In this document: positions 54,212 through 64,000 of the stretch, one piece after another
Layout of the letters: every line of letters starts with the position of its first letter
Position numbering within the stretch: position 1 is the stretch's first letter
NCBI GenBank assembly: GCA_905221605.1
Contig: CAJNDS010002135.1
Location: forward strand, 652,501 to 716,500
Direction: 5' to 3'
Length of the DNA stretch: 64,000 bases
Origin: Symbiodinium natans
Taxonomy: Eukaryota > Sar > Dinophyceae > Suessiales > Symbiodiniaceae
The notes under the pieces: model-generated
What the model was told of the DNA's origin: nothing
The model's database searches: none
Seen by the model: the letters and a program-made list of their open reading frames with translations, nothing else
Translations under genes and position numbers: made by a program

Positions 54212-56189
54212 GGGGCAAACCGGGCGAGGGCAACCCTAAGAGCAACCCTGGGCGGGGCAAACGCGGGAAGGAGGCGGGGCAACCCTGGCAGGGAACCTGG
54301 CGTGGATGCTGCGAGGGCAATGGGGCAACTGTAGTAAAAAACAACCAGGGCAACTTTGGTGGGGGCAACTGGGGGCAACTCTGGCCCTGGCGGGGGGCAA
54401 CCCTGGCAGGGCACCCTGGCGGGGGCTACCCTGGAAGGGGCCCGCTGGTAGGGGAACAACCGCGCACCTCTGGCCTTCCTTCATAGAGAAGGACGACGAA
54501 GCATCTGGGCAAATAGCAGGGCAACCCTCGCGGGGCAACCCTGGTACCTTGGCGGGGGCAACCCCGGAACAACCCTGGCGTGGCGTGTTGGAAATTGGGG
54601 GCAACCCTGATCCGGGCAACCCTTGCGAGACCAACCCTGCGGGGGGCAACCCTGGCGGGGGCAACCCTGGCGGGGGCAACCCTGTGGGGGCAACCTGGTG
54701 GGGGCAACCCTGCTGAGGGCAACCCTGGCGGGGGCAACCCCTGGCGGGGCAACCCTGGCAGGAGCAACCCTGGCGGGGGCAACCCTGGCGGGCGGGGCAA
54801 CCCTGGCGGGGGCAACCCTGGCGGGGGCAACGCTGGTGGGGGCACCTGTGGGGGCAAACCTGGCGGGGGGCAACCCTGCAACCCTGGCGGGGGCAACCCT
54901 GGCAGGAGCAACCCTGGCGGAAGCAACCCTGGCGGGGGCAACCCTGGCAGGGGCAACCCTGGCGGGGGCAAACCTGGTGGGGCAACCCTGACTGAGGCAA
55001 TTTTGGCGGGGGCAACCCTGGCGGCAACCCTGGCGGGGGCAACCCTGGCCCTGCCCTGGCTGGGGCAACCCTGGCGGGGGCAACCCTGGCGGGGGCAACC
55101 CTGGCGGGGGCAACCAGAACAACTTTGGCGGGGGCAACTCTGGCCCTGGCGGGGGGCAACCCTGGCGGGGCACCCTGGCGGGGGCTACCTGGCGGAGCTG
55201 GAAGGGGCCCGCTGGTAGGGGCCACCAAAGGCCACAGCCCTGACAGGAACAACTGGCAACTCTGGCCTTCCTTCATAGAGAAGGACGACGAAGCATCTGG
55301 GCAAATAGCAGGGCAACCCTCGCGGGCAACCCTGGGGCAACCCTGTCTTGGTGTTGGAAATTCAACCCTGGGGCAACCCTGGCGGGGGCAACCCTGGCAG
55401 GGGGGCAATTCTGTGGGGGCAACCCTGGCGGGGGCAACCCTGCCAGGGCAACCCTGGTGGGGCAACTTTGGCGGGGGCAACCCTGGCGGGGGCAACCCTG
55501 CAAGGGGCAACCTTGGCGGGGGCAACCCTGACAGGGGGCAACCCTGGGGCAACCCTGGCGGGGGCAACCCTGGCGGGGGCAACCCTGGCGGGGGCAACCC
55601 GAGCGGGGGCAACCCTGGGGGCAACCCTGGCGGGGGCCCTGGCGGGAGCCCTGGGGGCAACCCTGGCGGGGGCAACCCTGGCGGGGGCGGGGGCAAACCC
55701 TGGCGGGGGCAACCCTGGCGGGGGCAACCCTTGAGGCGGGCCTGGCGGGGACCCTGGCGGGGGCAGGTGGGGGCAACCCTGGCGGGGGCAACCCTGGCAG
55801 GGGCAACCCTGCGGGGGCAACCCTGGCGGGGGCAACCCGGGCAACCCTGGCGGGGGCAACCCTGGCGGGGGCAACCCTGGCAGGGGCAACCCTGCGGGGG
55901 CAACCCTGGCGGGGGCAACCCTGGCGGGGGCAACCCTGGCGGGGGCGACCGTGGCGGGGGCAACCCTGGCGGGGGCAACCCTGGCGGGGGCAATCCTGGC
56001 GGGAGCAACCCTGCCGAGGCCAACTGGCAGGCGGCAACCCTGGCGGGGGCAACCCTGGCGGGGGCAACCCTGGTGGGGGAAACCTGTGGCAACCCTGGCG
56101 GGGGCAACCCTGGCAGGGGCAACCCTGGCGGGGGCAACCCTGGCGGGGGCAACCCTGGCGGGGGCAACCCTGGCGGGGGCGCAACAGCT
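54212..56189. repeat. 15-bp GC-rich minisatellite (GGCAACCCTGGCGGG)n
   Basis: About 2 kb of 15-bp units, densest at 54,640-55,110 and 55,375-56,185, with TAGAGAAGGACGACGAAGC motifs interspersed at about 54,486 and 55,278. Fifteen is a multiple of three and the unit has no stop in any frame, so all six frames stay open (NPGGG, TLAGA and PWRGQ on plus; PPGLP, ARVAP and RQGCP on minus). The long frames on both strands (up to 643 codons) are therefore not evidence of genes. Confidence 0.95.
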
Positions 56190-56789
56190 TCTCAGGCCCG
56201 ACCTCCCCCGCCGGGGTCGCGCGTCGGGGGTTTAGGGTTAATCCATTATTACATTGTGCCCTATGGCTAGCAGGGATGCATCAGGTATGGCAAGCTCGAT
56301 CTGCTTGGCAAAGCAAGCAGATCTCGAAGCGGTAGCGTTCAGTTGTACCGGCCGCCGCCTGGCGCGGGCGGCCTATGGTTTAGGGTTTTAAAACCCTAAA
56401 CCCTAAAGCCCTCGCCGTTCTGGCGGAAACCCGGGGTGTTGAGGGTTTAGGGGTGTTTGTGGTTGGAGCTGTGAGGAGGTGATGAAGACAAGGCTTTGGT
56501 GTGCGGGCTTTAGGGTTTAGGGTTTAGGTTTAGGATTTAGCGGTTAGGGTTTAGGGTTTAAATCCATAACAGGGCCATGATTTTTGATATTTTGGGGGCT
56601 TGGGTAGACTCCAACGCTAAACCCTACACCCTAAACTCTAAACCCTAAACCCGAAACCCCTGGGCTTGGATTCAGGCTTCGAGGTTAGGAAGCACTGGTG
56701 AGGCGAGCGGATTCATGGCACTGTCTGGGACGCCGAGGATGCTCGCGACCAGAAGAGGGTTTAGGGTTTAGGGTTTAGGTCTTCTGGGT
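56190..56789. other. Right edge of gene island
   Basis: The telomere motif returns at 56,228. A perfect 10-bp hairpin lies at 56,298-56,323 (GATCTGCTTG, 6-base loop, CAAGCAGATC). Short TTTAGGG and CCCTAAA patches follow. No gene. Confidence 0.75.
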
Positions 56790-56942
56790 TTAGGGGTTTA
56801 GGGGTTTAGGGGTTTAGGGTTTAGGTCTTCAGGGTTTAGGGGTTTAGGGGTTTAGGGGTTTAGGGGTTTAGGGGTTTAGGGGTTTAGGGGTTTAGGGGTT
56901 TAGGGGTTTAGGGGTTTAGGGGTTTAGGGGTTTAGGGGTTAG
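56790..56942. repeat. 8-bp TTTAGGGG array
   Basis: About 18 units of the telomere motif with an extra G, homogeneous. Confidence 0.95.
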
Positions 56943-57199
56943 GGTTTGGCCAATCTCTCAACGACGAAAACTTGGCGTGTGGTAGTTCACGAGTAGTTGA
57001 AGGAAGGGAGGAAGGAAGCAAGGAAGGAAGCCCTTGCCCTGACCTGACTTCAAGGCAGTGCCCAGCTAGCCTTAGCGGGTCCCCAATTCCCCTGTTCTAC
57101 AGGTTTAGGGTTTAGGGTTCAGGGCTTAGGGTTTGGGGTTTAGGGCGCTTGGGGTTTAGGGCTTAGGAACCAAAGCTCTGAAGCCCTAAAACCCTCTAG
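56943..57199. other. Unique DNA with TTTAGGG patches
   Basis: GGAAGGAA-rich piece near 57,000. No gene. Confidence 0.6.
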
Positions 57200-57347
57200 G
57201 GCCCTAAAGCCCTAAAGCCCTAAAGCCCTAAAGCCCTGAAGCCCTAAAGCCCTAAAGCCCTAAAGCCCTAAAGCCCTAAAGCCCTAAAGCCCTGAAGCCC
57301 TAAAGCCCTAAAGCCCTAAAGCCCTAAAGCCCTAAAGCCCTAAAGCC
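57200..57347. repeat. 8-bp AAGCCCTA array
   Basis: About 18 units of a telomere-like variant with an extra G in place of the standard spacing (CCCTAAAG). Confidence 0.95.
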
Positions 57348-57910
57348 CCGATCCCCACCATTGCTCGGGGAGCCTAGTGCCAGGCCTTGTGTTTCATATT
57401 TCCCTTGACAAGGTTCACTGTTGCCAACCCCCCCCCCCCCCCGCCCAAGCATCTTTGAACCTTACAACTTACAACCCAACACACAAAACTCCTGTGCGGC
57501 ACCCTTGGCTCCTAACGCAACTGCTGAAACTTAGGGTAACCCTACACCCTAAGTCCTAAGCATTTACCAGAAGCCCCAAACCCTTAGCCCTCAACCCGGC
57601 ATTGAAGGCTTGTGACCCTCAAACCCACATCCCCTCTACAACGCCACAACCCCAGGGCCAAAACTGTGTACAACCCAAAACCCTAAACTCGAAGCCCTAA
57701 ACCCTAAACCCCAATCCCTAAACCCTAAATCCTAAAGTCTGAGCCGCCAAACCTTAACTCCTCAAGCCTCTACACGGTGACAACCCAGCGCACCCGATAG
57801 AGACCGAAGCCTCCAAAGTCCGAACTCCAAAACCCTGAGGCCCTGGCGCTATCACACCCCGAAGCCCAAACGCCCAAACACTTTACTGCCGAAACCTGAA
57901 GCCCTTAACC

Positions 57911-57949
<39 letters not shown>

Positions 57950-58842
57950 ACCCTAAACCCTAAACCCTAAACCCTCAACCCTAAACCCTCAACCCTCAAC
58001 CCTAAACCCTACCATCCGCACCCTGCCATACGCCGATCGTGTGGGGGGCGAAGACGCGTCGTCGGCGAGATGGCCAGCCGGTTTCGGGGCGTTTGGTTCA
58101 GGGCTTAGGGTTTAGAATGTTCCTTTGTTCGTACCTAGTGGATCACTACATCACTATCTTATTATATCATTATATAACCTTGCTTGAGGGTTGGGGGGGA
58201 GGGAGGGGGGGGTTCGCTTCAGGTCTCAGCGCACGGGGGGGGTTCGCTGGGTGATTTGAAGGGCATTGTTGGGGCGTTTTGAGGGTTTTGGGCTTCGGGA
58301 GTTGTGTCTTTTCGGGGGTGAAGCCCCATTGGCAATCAATTGAAGGGGCTCAGGGATACAGGATTTTTTGGGGGAGTTGGCTTTGGAACACCCCACACTC
58401 TAAGCCATTTCAGAACCTGTGTAGGACGCTTTGAACCAACAAGGGCACCCTCCTTCTTCTTCCAAGGTTTCTCTTGGGCCTAGCTACTCTTGCAGGTTAC
58501 ACTTCCATTGCTCGAGTTCGGCTTTGTTGCCTTAGACAGTACAGGGAATGGTGAAAGTCGTGGCCCATTTGTGGGACCCCAGAGAAGGCTGCAACCCAGA
58601 AGTCGTGGCCCGACCTAAAAAACCAGGGAATCGCAACATTCGGCCATGATCCCTGACCATTGGACATTTCGCGACATGCAAACCCTGAAACACCAAGGAA
58701 TCGCAACAATTTCTTGGTGCATGATCGGGCATTCTTTGGTCAACTATTGTTGCGTTTACTTGGGGGAGTTCGGAATCAAAGCTGGAAAACCGTTTTTGCA
58801 ACCCTTCCCTTTCTGGCCCATTGGTCACCAAACCAAGCTAGG
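57348..58842. other. Unique pieces with CCCTCAA array
   Basis: CCCTCAA units mixed with CCCTAAA at 57,905-58,012. A C-run lies near 57,428-57,442. A piece near 58,440-58,480 (GGTTTCTCTTGGGCC) belongs to the low-copy family also near 22,780 and 24,310. Frames on both strands at 58,497-58,936 have no domain. Confidence 0.55.
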
Positions 58843-58886
58843 ACTTACGCGGGCCTTACGCGGACCTTACGCGGGCCTTACGCGCA
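58843..58886. repeat. 11-bp CTTACGCGGGC tandem repeat
   Basis: Four copies with single-base differences. Confidence 0.9.
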
Positions 58887-59806
58887 GTAGGCTTGTGCCC
58901 AGCCCCAGTTGCCCAATCGCAACCATACCCTGCTAGGCCTTTGAGGAAACAACACCGTGTAGGAACACTTTAGAACTTGGGGGCCCTAAACGGTGAACTC
59001 TTTCGAGCCCCTGTAAGGCCTGGAACCCCCAAGAATCCCAGGACTCTGAACTCCTAGACCCCTTCCGTTAAGCCTTACAACCCTGGGCCGTTGACGCTAT
59101 ACGTATGGGTCGGGGAGACGCTGTCAAAAAGTAGCGTTCACTCGTGTTTCGGCAGCTCGTGCGTTCTGGTTTCTGTTCTGTACGGGTTGCTCCTGGATGG
59201 TGTTGCCAAGTGAAATGCCTAAAAGCCCAATGCTTTGTTATTTACTATTTGTAATGGTGCATGTTGCCTTAGCGTTTACTTGGTGGAAGCGGCGGGGCCA
59301 GGACTTTTCATGACTTTCTTGGTTGGCGTTTACATGCGGAAATACATAGGGGCCATGACCATGCCATGACTTTGTCGGATGCCTGTAGGAGTCTGCCCCT
59401 ATAACCCAAAACCCTAAGCCTTGAACCCTAAACCCTACAAACCCTACAAACCCTATAAACCCTATCCCTATAAACCCTCTAAACCCTATAAAACATCTAA
59501 ACCCTAGAAACTCTATAAACACTATATAACCTATAAACCCTATAAACCCTGCAAACCCTGTAAACCCGAAAAAGCCTACACCCTAAACCCTAAGCCTTAA
59601 ACCCTAAACCCTAAACCCTAAACCCCTAAAACCCTAAACCCTAAACCCTAAACCCTCAACCCTAACCCCTAAACCCTAAACCCCTAAACCCCTAAACCCC
59701 AAACTGGCCCCAGGTGTGCTCTCAGAGATGCCTGTGTGGCCTGGTGCTGGCTGTGATGGGTGCCGAAGCTGCAAAAGATGCGTTTTTTTCTTTAAGGGGG
59801 GGTGGG
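58887..59806. other. Unique DNA and degenerate ACCCTATAAA array
   Basis: Unique to about 59,400, then CCCTACAAA/CCCTATAAA variants at 59,430-59,580 and CCCTAAA/CCCCTAAA at 59,580-59,705. No gene. Confidence 0.65.
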
Positions 59807-60940
59807 GGTTAGGGTTTAGGGGTTAGGGTTTAGGGGTTAGGGTTTAGGGGTTAGGGTTTAGGGGTTAGGGTTTAGGGGTTAGGGTTTAGGTTTTTTTCCC
59901 CAGCCTCGGTGTCGGGTTGTTAGATTTTAAACTCAACTCCTCTCCTCGCCGGGAACTCTTGAACTCTTCTCCTCGCCCGGTCTACTCCTCGTTCATCCCT
60001 GGAGTGCCCAACCCCAAAGTCAGGGGGGGCGGGTTAGGGTTTAGGGTTTAGGGTTTGGGGTTTGGGGGTTGGGGTTTGGGGTTTGGGGTTTGGGGTTTGG
60101 GGTTTAGCGGTTCAGGGTTTAGGTTTTGGGGTTTCGGGTGGTCTAGGGTTGGGGGGGTTTAGGGTTTAGGGGTTTGGGTGTAGGGCTTAGGGCTTAGGGC
60201 ATAGGGTTTCGGGGTCGTTTGTATATGGAGTCCTACTGTCAAAAGGCAGTGGGTTTAGGGTTTAGGGTTTAGGGTTTAGGGTTTAGGGTGTTGCAGGGTT
60301 GTCTGAGAGCACATTAGGCTTCCGGTGTCGGTAAACTGACAAGCTTGCATCCACAAGGTGGTGGAATGGCGAATCCCCTTACAACTAGTTTAGGGTTTAG
60401 GGTTCAGGGTTTAGGGTTCAACCCAAATGCTACCCAGCAGTAAGCACAGAAGGTGGAGTGGCAGCCGTGCATGGGTCTCAGCGCAGTCTGAGGAACGATG
60501 TTCTTCTTCTCCGCCATTTGCTGCACAAGCGGCCGGGCAAGGTGAAGTCGGAGTTGGACTTTGTGCTTCAAGTCCAGGGTTCAGGGGTCAGGGTTTAGGG
60601 TTTAGGGTTTAGGGTTTAGGGTCTAGGGTCCAACGGAGGTACTTGGGAATCTTCGGGGGGACTCAGGGAACATTGGTTAGGGGACCCCCGGTCCCCGAAG
60701 AACCTTAAACCCTAAACCCTAAACCCAAGACCCAAAACCTTAAACCCTAAACCCCAAACCGTCAAGCCTAAAGCCTAAAGCCTAAAGCCTGAAGCCTAAA
60801 GCCTAAACCCTAAAACCCCAAACCCTAAACCCTAAACCCTGAACCCTAAACCCTAAACCCCATAAACCCTAAGGCCTAAGCCCTAACCCTAAACCCTAAA
60901 CCCTAAACCCTAAACCCTAAACCCTAAACCCGAGCCCTAG
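59807..60940. repeat. Telomere-variant arrays and unique pieces
   Basis: A 15-bp higher-order unit (TTTAGGGGTTAGGG type) at 59,807-59,890, GGGTTTG units at 60,050-60,110, TTTAGGG at 60,250-60,290 and 60,590-60,630, AAAGCCT units at 60,765-60,810, CCCTAAA at 60,815-60,930. The pieces between show no gene. Confidence 0.85.
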
Positions 60941-62173
60941 ACCACCCCTTAAACAAAAAAGGCATCTACATGAAGCTCACGCCGCTCTACACGGCCATCG
61001 AGTGCCGCCAGCAGTCTGCGGCGCTGCAAGATCTTAAGCTGGGGATGCCCGCTGGCCCGAAGGTTTCCTTTTTCGGGGTTTAGGGTTTAGGGTTTAGGGT
61101 TTAGGGGTTGGGGGGTAGGGTTTAGGGTTTCGGGTTTAGGGTTTCGGGTTTAGGGTTTAGGGTTTGGGGTTTGGGGTTTAGGGTTCAGGGTTTAGGGTTT
61201 AGGGTTTAGGGTTTACGGTTCAGGATTTTGGGTTTTGGGTTTTGGGGTTTGGGGTGCAGGGTTTAAGGTGTGGGGTTTAGGGTTGGGGGGTAGGGTTTAG
61301 GGCTTAGGCATTGTTGGCTGTTACTGCTGTTACTGCGTATTCGATGGAGCCCCTACCTCCCTTAAAGGGTGCTGATGTGTGGGCCCTTGGGCTGTATAGG
61401 GTACATAAGGGGTACCTTTTTAAGGGCCCATACTAAGGGATGTAACTACCCTGAGAGGGACTGGAGTCTTCGAGGGAAGCAGCTTTGTCATACCCTGTGG
61501 ACTGTCGCCCTCAGGTGAGGAACCCCGAAAAACCCCAAAGGCCGAACCACTAAGCCCTAAACCCCAATGAATCCCAAGCCCTGAGCCAAGCCCTAAACCC
61601 TAAACCCAAAGAACCCCAACGCCTGAATTCTAAGCCCTCAAAACCCAAAGCCCTAAACCCGAAATCCTAAAAAAGCCCAGAGCCCTCGGTAAGCCCTAAC
61701 CTAAGCCCTAAAGCCTAAACCCTAAACCCTGGGTCCTAAACCCTAAACCCTAAATCCTGAACCAGACCTGGAACCGCACTGTGAGGCCGCTCATCTCGCC
61801 TACCGAGTTTGCCTCTTTGTCGAGAACCAGGATGCCCAGCAGTGTACACATGAAACAGGGGTTTGGGGTGTAGGGTGCAGGGTTTAGGGTTCAGGGTTTA
61901 GGGTTTTAGGGGTTAGGGTTTGCCATGGAAGCCAGCTGGGTTTAGGGTTCAAGAAACCCTAGACACTAAACAATAATGCATAAGCACCTGGGACTGCTTT
62001 GTTCTTAAGGTTTTCAATTGCGGAGCCTAAACCTAAACTGAACCAACGCCCTACACCCTACGCCCTACACCCTCAACCCTACACCCTCAACCCTAAACCC
62101 TAAACCCTAAACCCTGATCCTACATCCTAAAGAGCCGAAGGCCCACAAGTCTTCCGACAGCCTTAAGCCAGTA
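60941..62173. repeat. TTTAGGG array, foldback-like piece and degenerate CCCTAAA
   Basis: TTTAGGG/TTTCGGG at 61,076-61,310. At about 61,378-61,434 TGTGGGCCCTT pairs imperfectly with AAGGGCCCATA. Degenerate CCCTAAA follows at 61,540-61,760 and 62,050-62,115. No gene. Confidence 0.7.
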
Positions 62174-62297
62174 GGGAATGAGGGAATGAGGGCCCTTCTC
62201 TTACCGTTAAAGGGATTATATAGGGTGCCCTATGTATACCCTTTAAGGGAGAAAACCCTTTAAGGGATTATATAGGGTACCTCATTCCCTCATTCCC
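62174..62297. mobile_element. Foldback element with perfect 18-bp arms
   Basis: GGGAATGAGGGAATGAGG at 62,174-62,191 is the exact reverse complement of 62,280-62,297. The interior holds two direct copies of AAGGGATTATATAGGGT and the palindromic CCCTTTAAGGG. MITE-like, no coding capacity. Confidence 0.82.
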
Positions 62298-62344
62298 GTC
62301 TCCAGGGTTGAGTTTTTCATTTATGCCTTTGAAGTCCCAGGGGC

Positions 62345-62955
62345 CCCTAAACCCTAAACCTGAAACCCTAAACCCTAAACCCTAAACCCTAAACCCTAAA
62401 CCCTAAACCCTAAATCCTAAACCCAAAACCCGAAACCCTAAACCCCTCAACCCTAAACCCCTAAACCCCTAAGCCCCCTCTAAACCCCTAAACCCCTAAA
62501 CCCCTAAACCCCTAAACCCCTAAACCCCTAAACCCCTAAACCCCTAAACCCCTAAACCCCCCCTAAACCCCTAAACCCCTAAACCTAAACTAAACCCTAA
62601 ACCCCTAAACCCCTAAACCCCTAAACCCTAAACCCTAAAACCCCTAAAAACCCCCCCTAACCCCTAAACACCTAAACCCCTAAACCCTAAACCCTAAACC
62701 CCTAAACCCCTAAACCCCTAAAACCCTAAAACACCCTAAACACCCTAAACACCCTAAACCCCTAAACCCCTAAACCCTAAACCCCTAAACCCCTAAACCC
62801 CTAAACCCCTAAAACCCCTAAACCCCTAAACCCCTAAACACCCTAAACACCCTAAACACCCTAAACCCCTAAACCCCTAAACCCCTAAACCCCTAAACCC
62901 CTAAACCCCTTAACCCGGAAACCCCTAAACACCCTAAACCCTAAACCCGCAACTC
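62345..62955. repeat. CCCTAAA then 8-bp CCCCTAAA array
   Basis: Canonical 7-bp units to about 62,440, then mostly CCCCTAAA (8 bp) with ACACCCTAAAC variants in two clusters near 62,730-62,755 and 62,838-62,862. Confidence 0.95.
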
Positions 62956-63234
62956 GAGGCCCTCTTGATTGAGATGAACTGCAGCAATCCGAACCCCTAC
63001 GCTCTCAGCGGCTCGGCAACTGACTCTCCTGAAAGGGTTCCTTGTTTTTACATCGTTACGAGAATAAGGACCCCCCCCCCCCCAACAAATAATAGGATTC
63101 CTTATAATCAGGACCCCAATAAGGCACCCCTAAACTCGGTATGGGGGCATACGACATTTGGTCCCCAAGCTCCATCCTCTGCTACCGTGCCCACGCCGTG
63201 AACGTTTCGACGTTTCGGGTGAGGGCTTGAGGAG
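62956..63234. other. Unique block with a 78-codon frame
   Basis: The frame at 62,965-63,201 has no recognisable domain and contains a poly-C stretch. Not called as a gene. Confidence 0.5.
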
Positions 63235-63935
63235 TTCTAAAACCCCTAAGCCCCTAAAACCCCTAAACCCCTAAAACCCCTAGACCCCTAAAATCCCTAA
63301 ACCCTTTAAACCCCCAGACCCTAAGACCCCTAAACCCCCTTAACCCCGGATGCCCTGAAACCCCTAAACCCCTAAACCCCAAAGCCCCCCAAAACCCCCA
63401 AAACCCCCAAAACCCCCAAAACCCCCAAAACCCCCAAAACCCCCAAACCCCTAAATCCCTAAACCCCTAAACCCCTAAACCCCTAAACCCCTAAACCCCT
63501 AAACCCCTAAACCCCTAAACCCCTAAACCCCTAAACCCCTAAACCCCTAAACCCCTAAACCCCTAAACCCCTAAACCCCTAAACCCCTAAACACCTAAAC
63601 CCCTAAACCCCTAAACCCCTAAACCCCTAAACCCCTAAACCCCTAAACCCCTAAACCCCTAAACCCCTAAACACCCCTGAACACCCCTGAACCCCTAAAC
63701 CCCTAAACCCCTGAAGCCCTGAAGCCCTGAAGCCCTACACCCGAAGCCCTAAACCCTAAGCCCTAAACCCTAAACCCTAAGCCCTAAACCCTAATCCCCA
63801 AACCAGAAGCCCTAAACCCGAAGCCCTAAACCCCAAACCCCAAACCCTAAACCCTAAACCCTAAACCCTAAACCCTAAACCCCAAACCCCAAACCCCAAA
63901 CCCCAAATCCTAAACCCTAAACCAGAAGCCAAGCA
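63235..63935. repeat. CCCCTAAA, CCCCCAAAA and CCCTAAA arrays
   Basis: CCCCTAAA units, a homogeneous block of CCCCCAAAA (9 bp) at about 63,385-63,445, a long CCCCTAAA run at 63,455-63,680, then CCCTGAAG, CCCTAAA and CCCCAAA variants. Confidence 0.95.
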
Positions 63936-64000
63936 TCCCGCCAACGAGGCTTCGAGTTTACGGAGCCTGGGGAGGTCTACCTGGGCAAAAGCATGACGAC
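63936..64000. other. Unique DNA to window end
   Basis: No feature seen. Confidence 0.5.

Noticed and set aside
54236-56167. 643-codon minus frame and 381-codon plus frame (55,125-56,270)
   Set aside because: Both are readings of the 15-bp stop-free minisatellite. Every frame is open, so length is not evidence.
54212-56189. CRISPR-like array
   Set aside because: Units are contiguous 15-bp repeats without unique spacers, and the sequence is eukaryotic in character.
30694-56200. 9-bp inverted match at the island edges (GGTCGGGCC near 30,696; GGCCCGACC near 56,192)
   Set aside because: Too short in GC-rich sequence to be taken as terminal inverted repeats without statistics.
56298-56323. Hairpin at the right edge as a Helitron 3' end
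   Set aside because: A 10-bp stem is present, but I see no CTRR end at the expected distance and no matching 5' end.

Overview
The window looks like nuclear DNA of a eukaryotic alga. A dinoflagellate is my best guess, on three grounds: plant/alga-type telomere motif (CCCTAAA/TTTAGGG) in large amounts, GC-rich coding regions, and long intron-poor reading frames lying in large repeat fields. This is inference. I saw no rRNA, tRNA or spliced-leader sequence that would settle it. No bacterial operon, CRISPR array or virus was recognised.

Positions 1-30,660 and 56,228-64,000 are a patchwork of short interstitial telomere-like arrays in both orientations, often with locally homogeneous unit variants (TTTAGGG, TTTCGGG, TTGTTAGGG, CCCAAAA, CCCCTAAA, AAGCCCTA and others). 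Between them lie 100-800 bp unique pieces, microsatellites, foldback (MITE-like) elements and one AT-richer element of about 2.2 kb with perfect 21-bp terminal inverted repeats (17,595-19,776). I found no convincing gene in these flanks.

Positions 30,660-56,227 form a gene-bearing island almost free of the telomere motif. From left to right it holds: a duplicated segment of about 220 bp; a 51-bp and a 90-bp tandem repeat; a plus-strand cellular-type RNA-dependent RNA polymerase gene (33,554-36,623, catalytic DSDGD); a minus-strand Helitron-type transposase gene (38,067-43,860) coding for OTU protease, ASCH, zinc-finger, HUH/Y2 Rep and Pif1-like helicase domains, split by a one-base frameshift; a second, diverged and broken OTU-ASCH-zinc-finger copy (44,246-46,103); a field of direct and inverted repeats containing a short third OTU fragment; two minus-strand genes or reading frames of unknown function (48,895-49,332 and 49,937-51,712); a tandem duplication with 1.30-kb and 1.33-kb copies that also duplicated the 5' end and upstream region of the second of these; and a 2-kb GC-rich 15-bp minisatellite that is open in all six frames.

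The RNA polymerase gene and the Helitron gene converge, 1.4 kb apart. One reading is a mobile-element locus carrying protein-modification (OTU), RNA- or nucleotide-binding (ASCH), rolling-circle and unwinding activities beside an RNA-silencing polymerase. Whether the polymerase is cargo of the element or a host gene into whose neighbourhood it inserted cannot be decided from this window.
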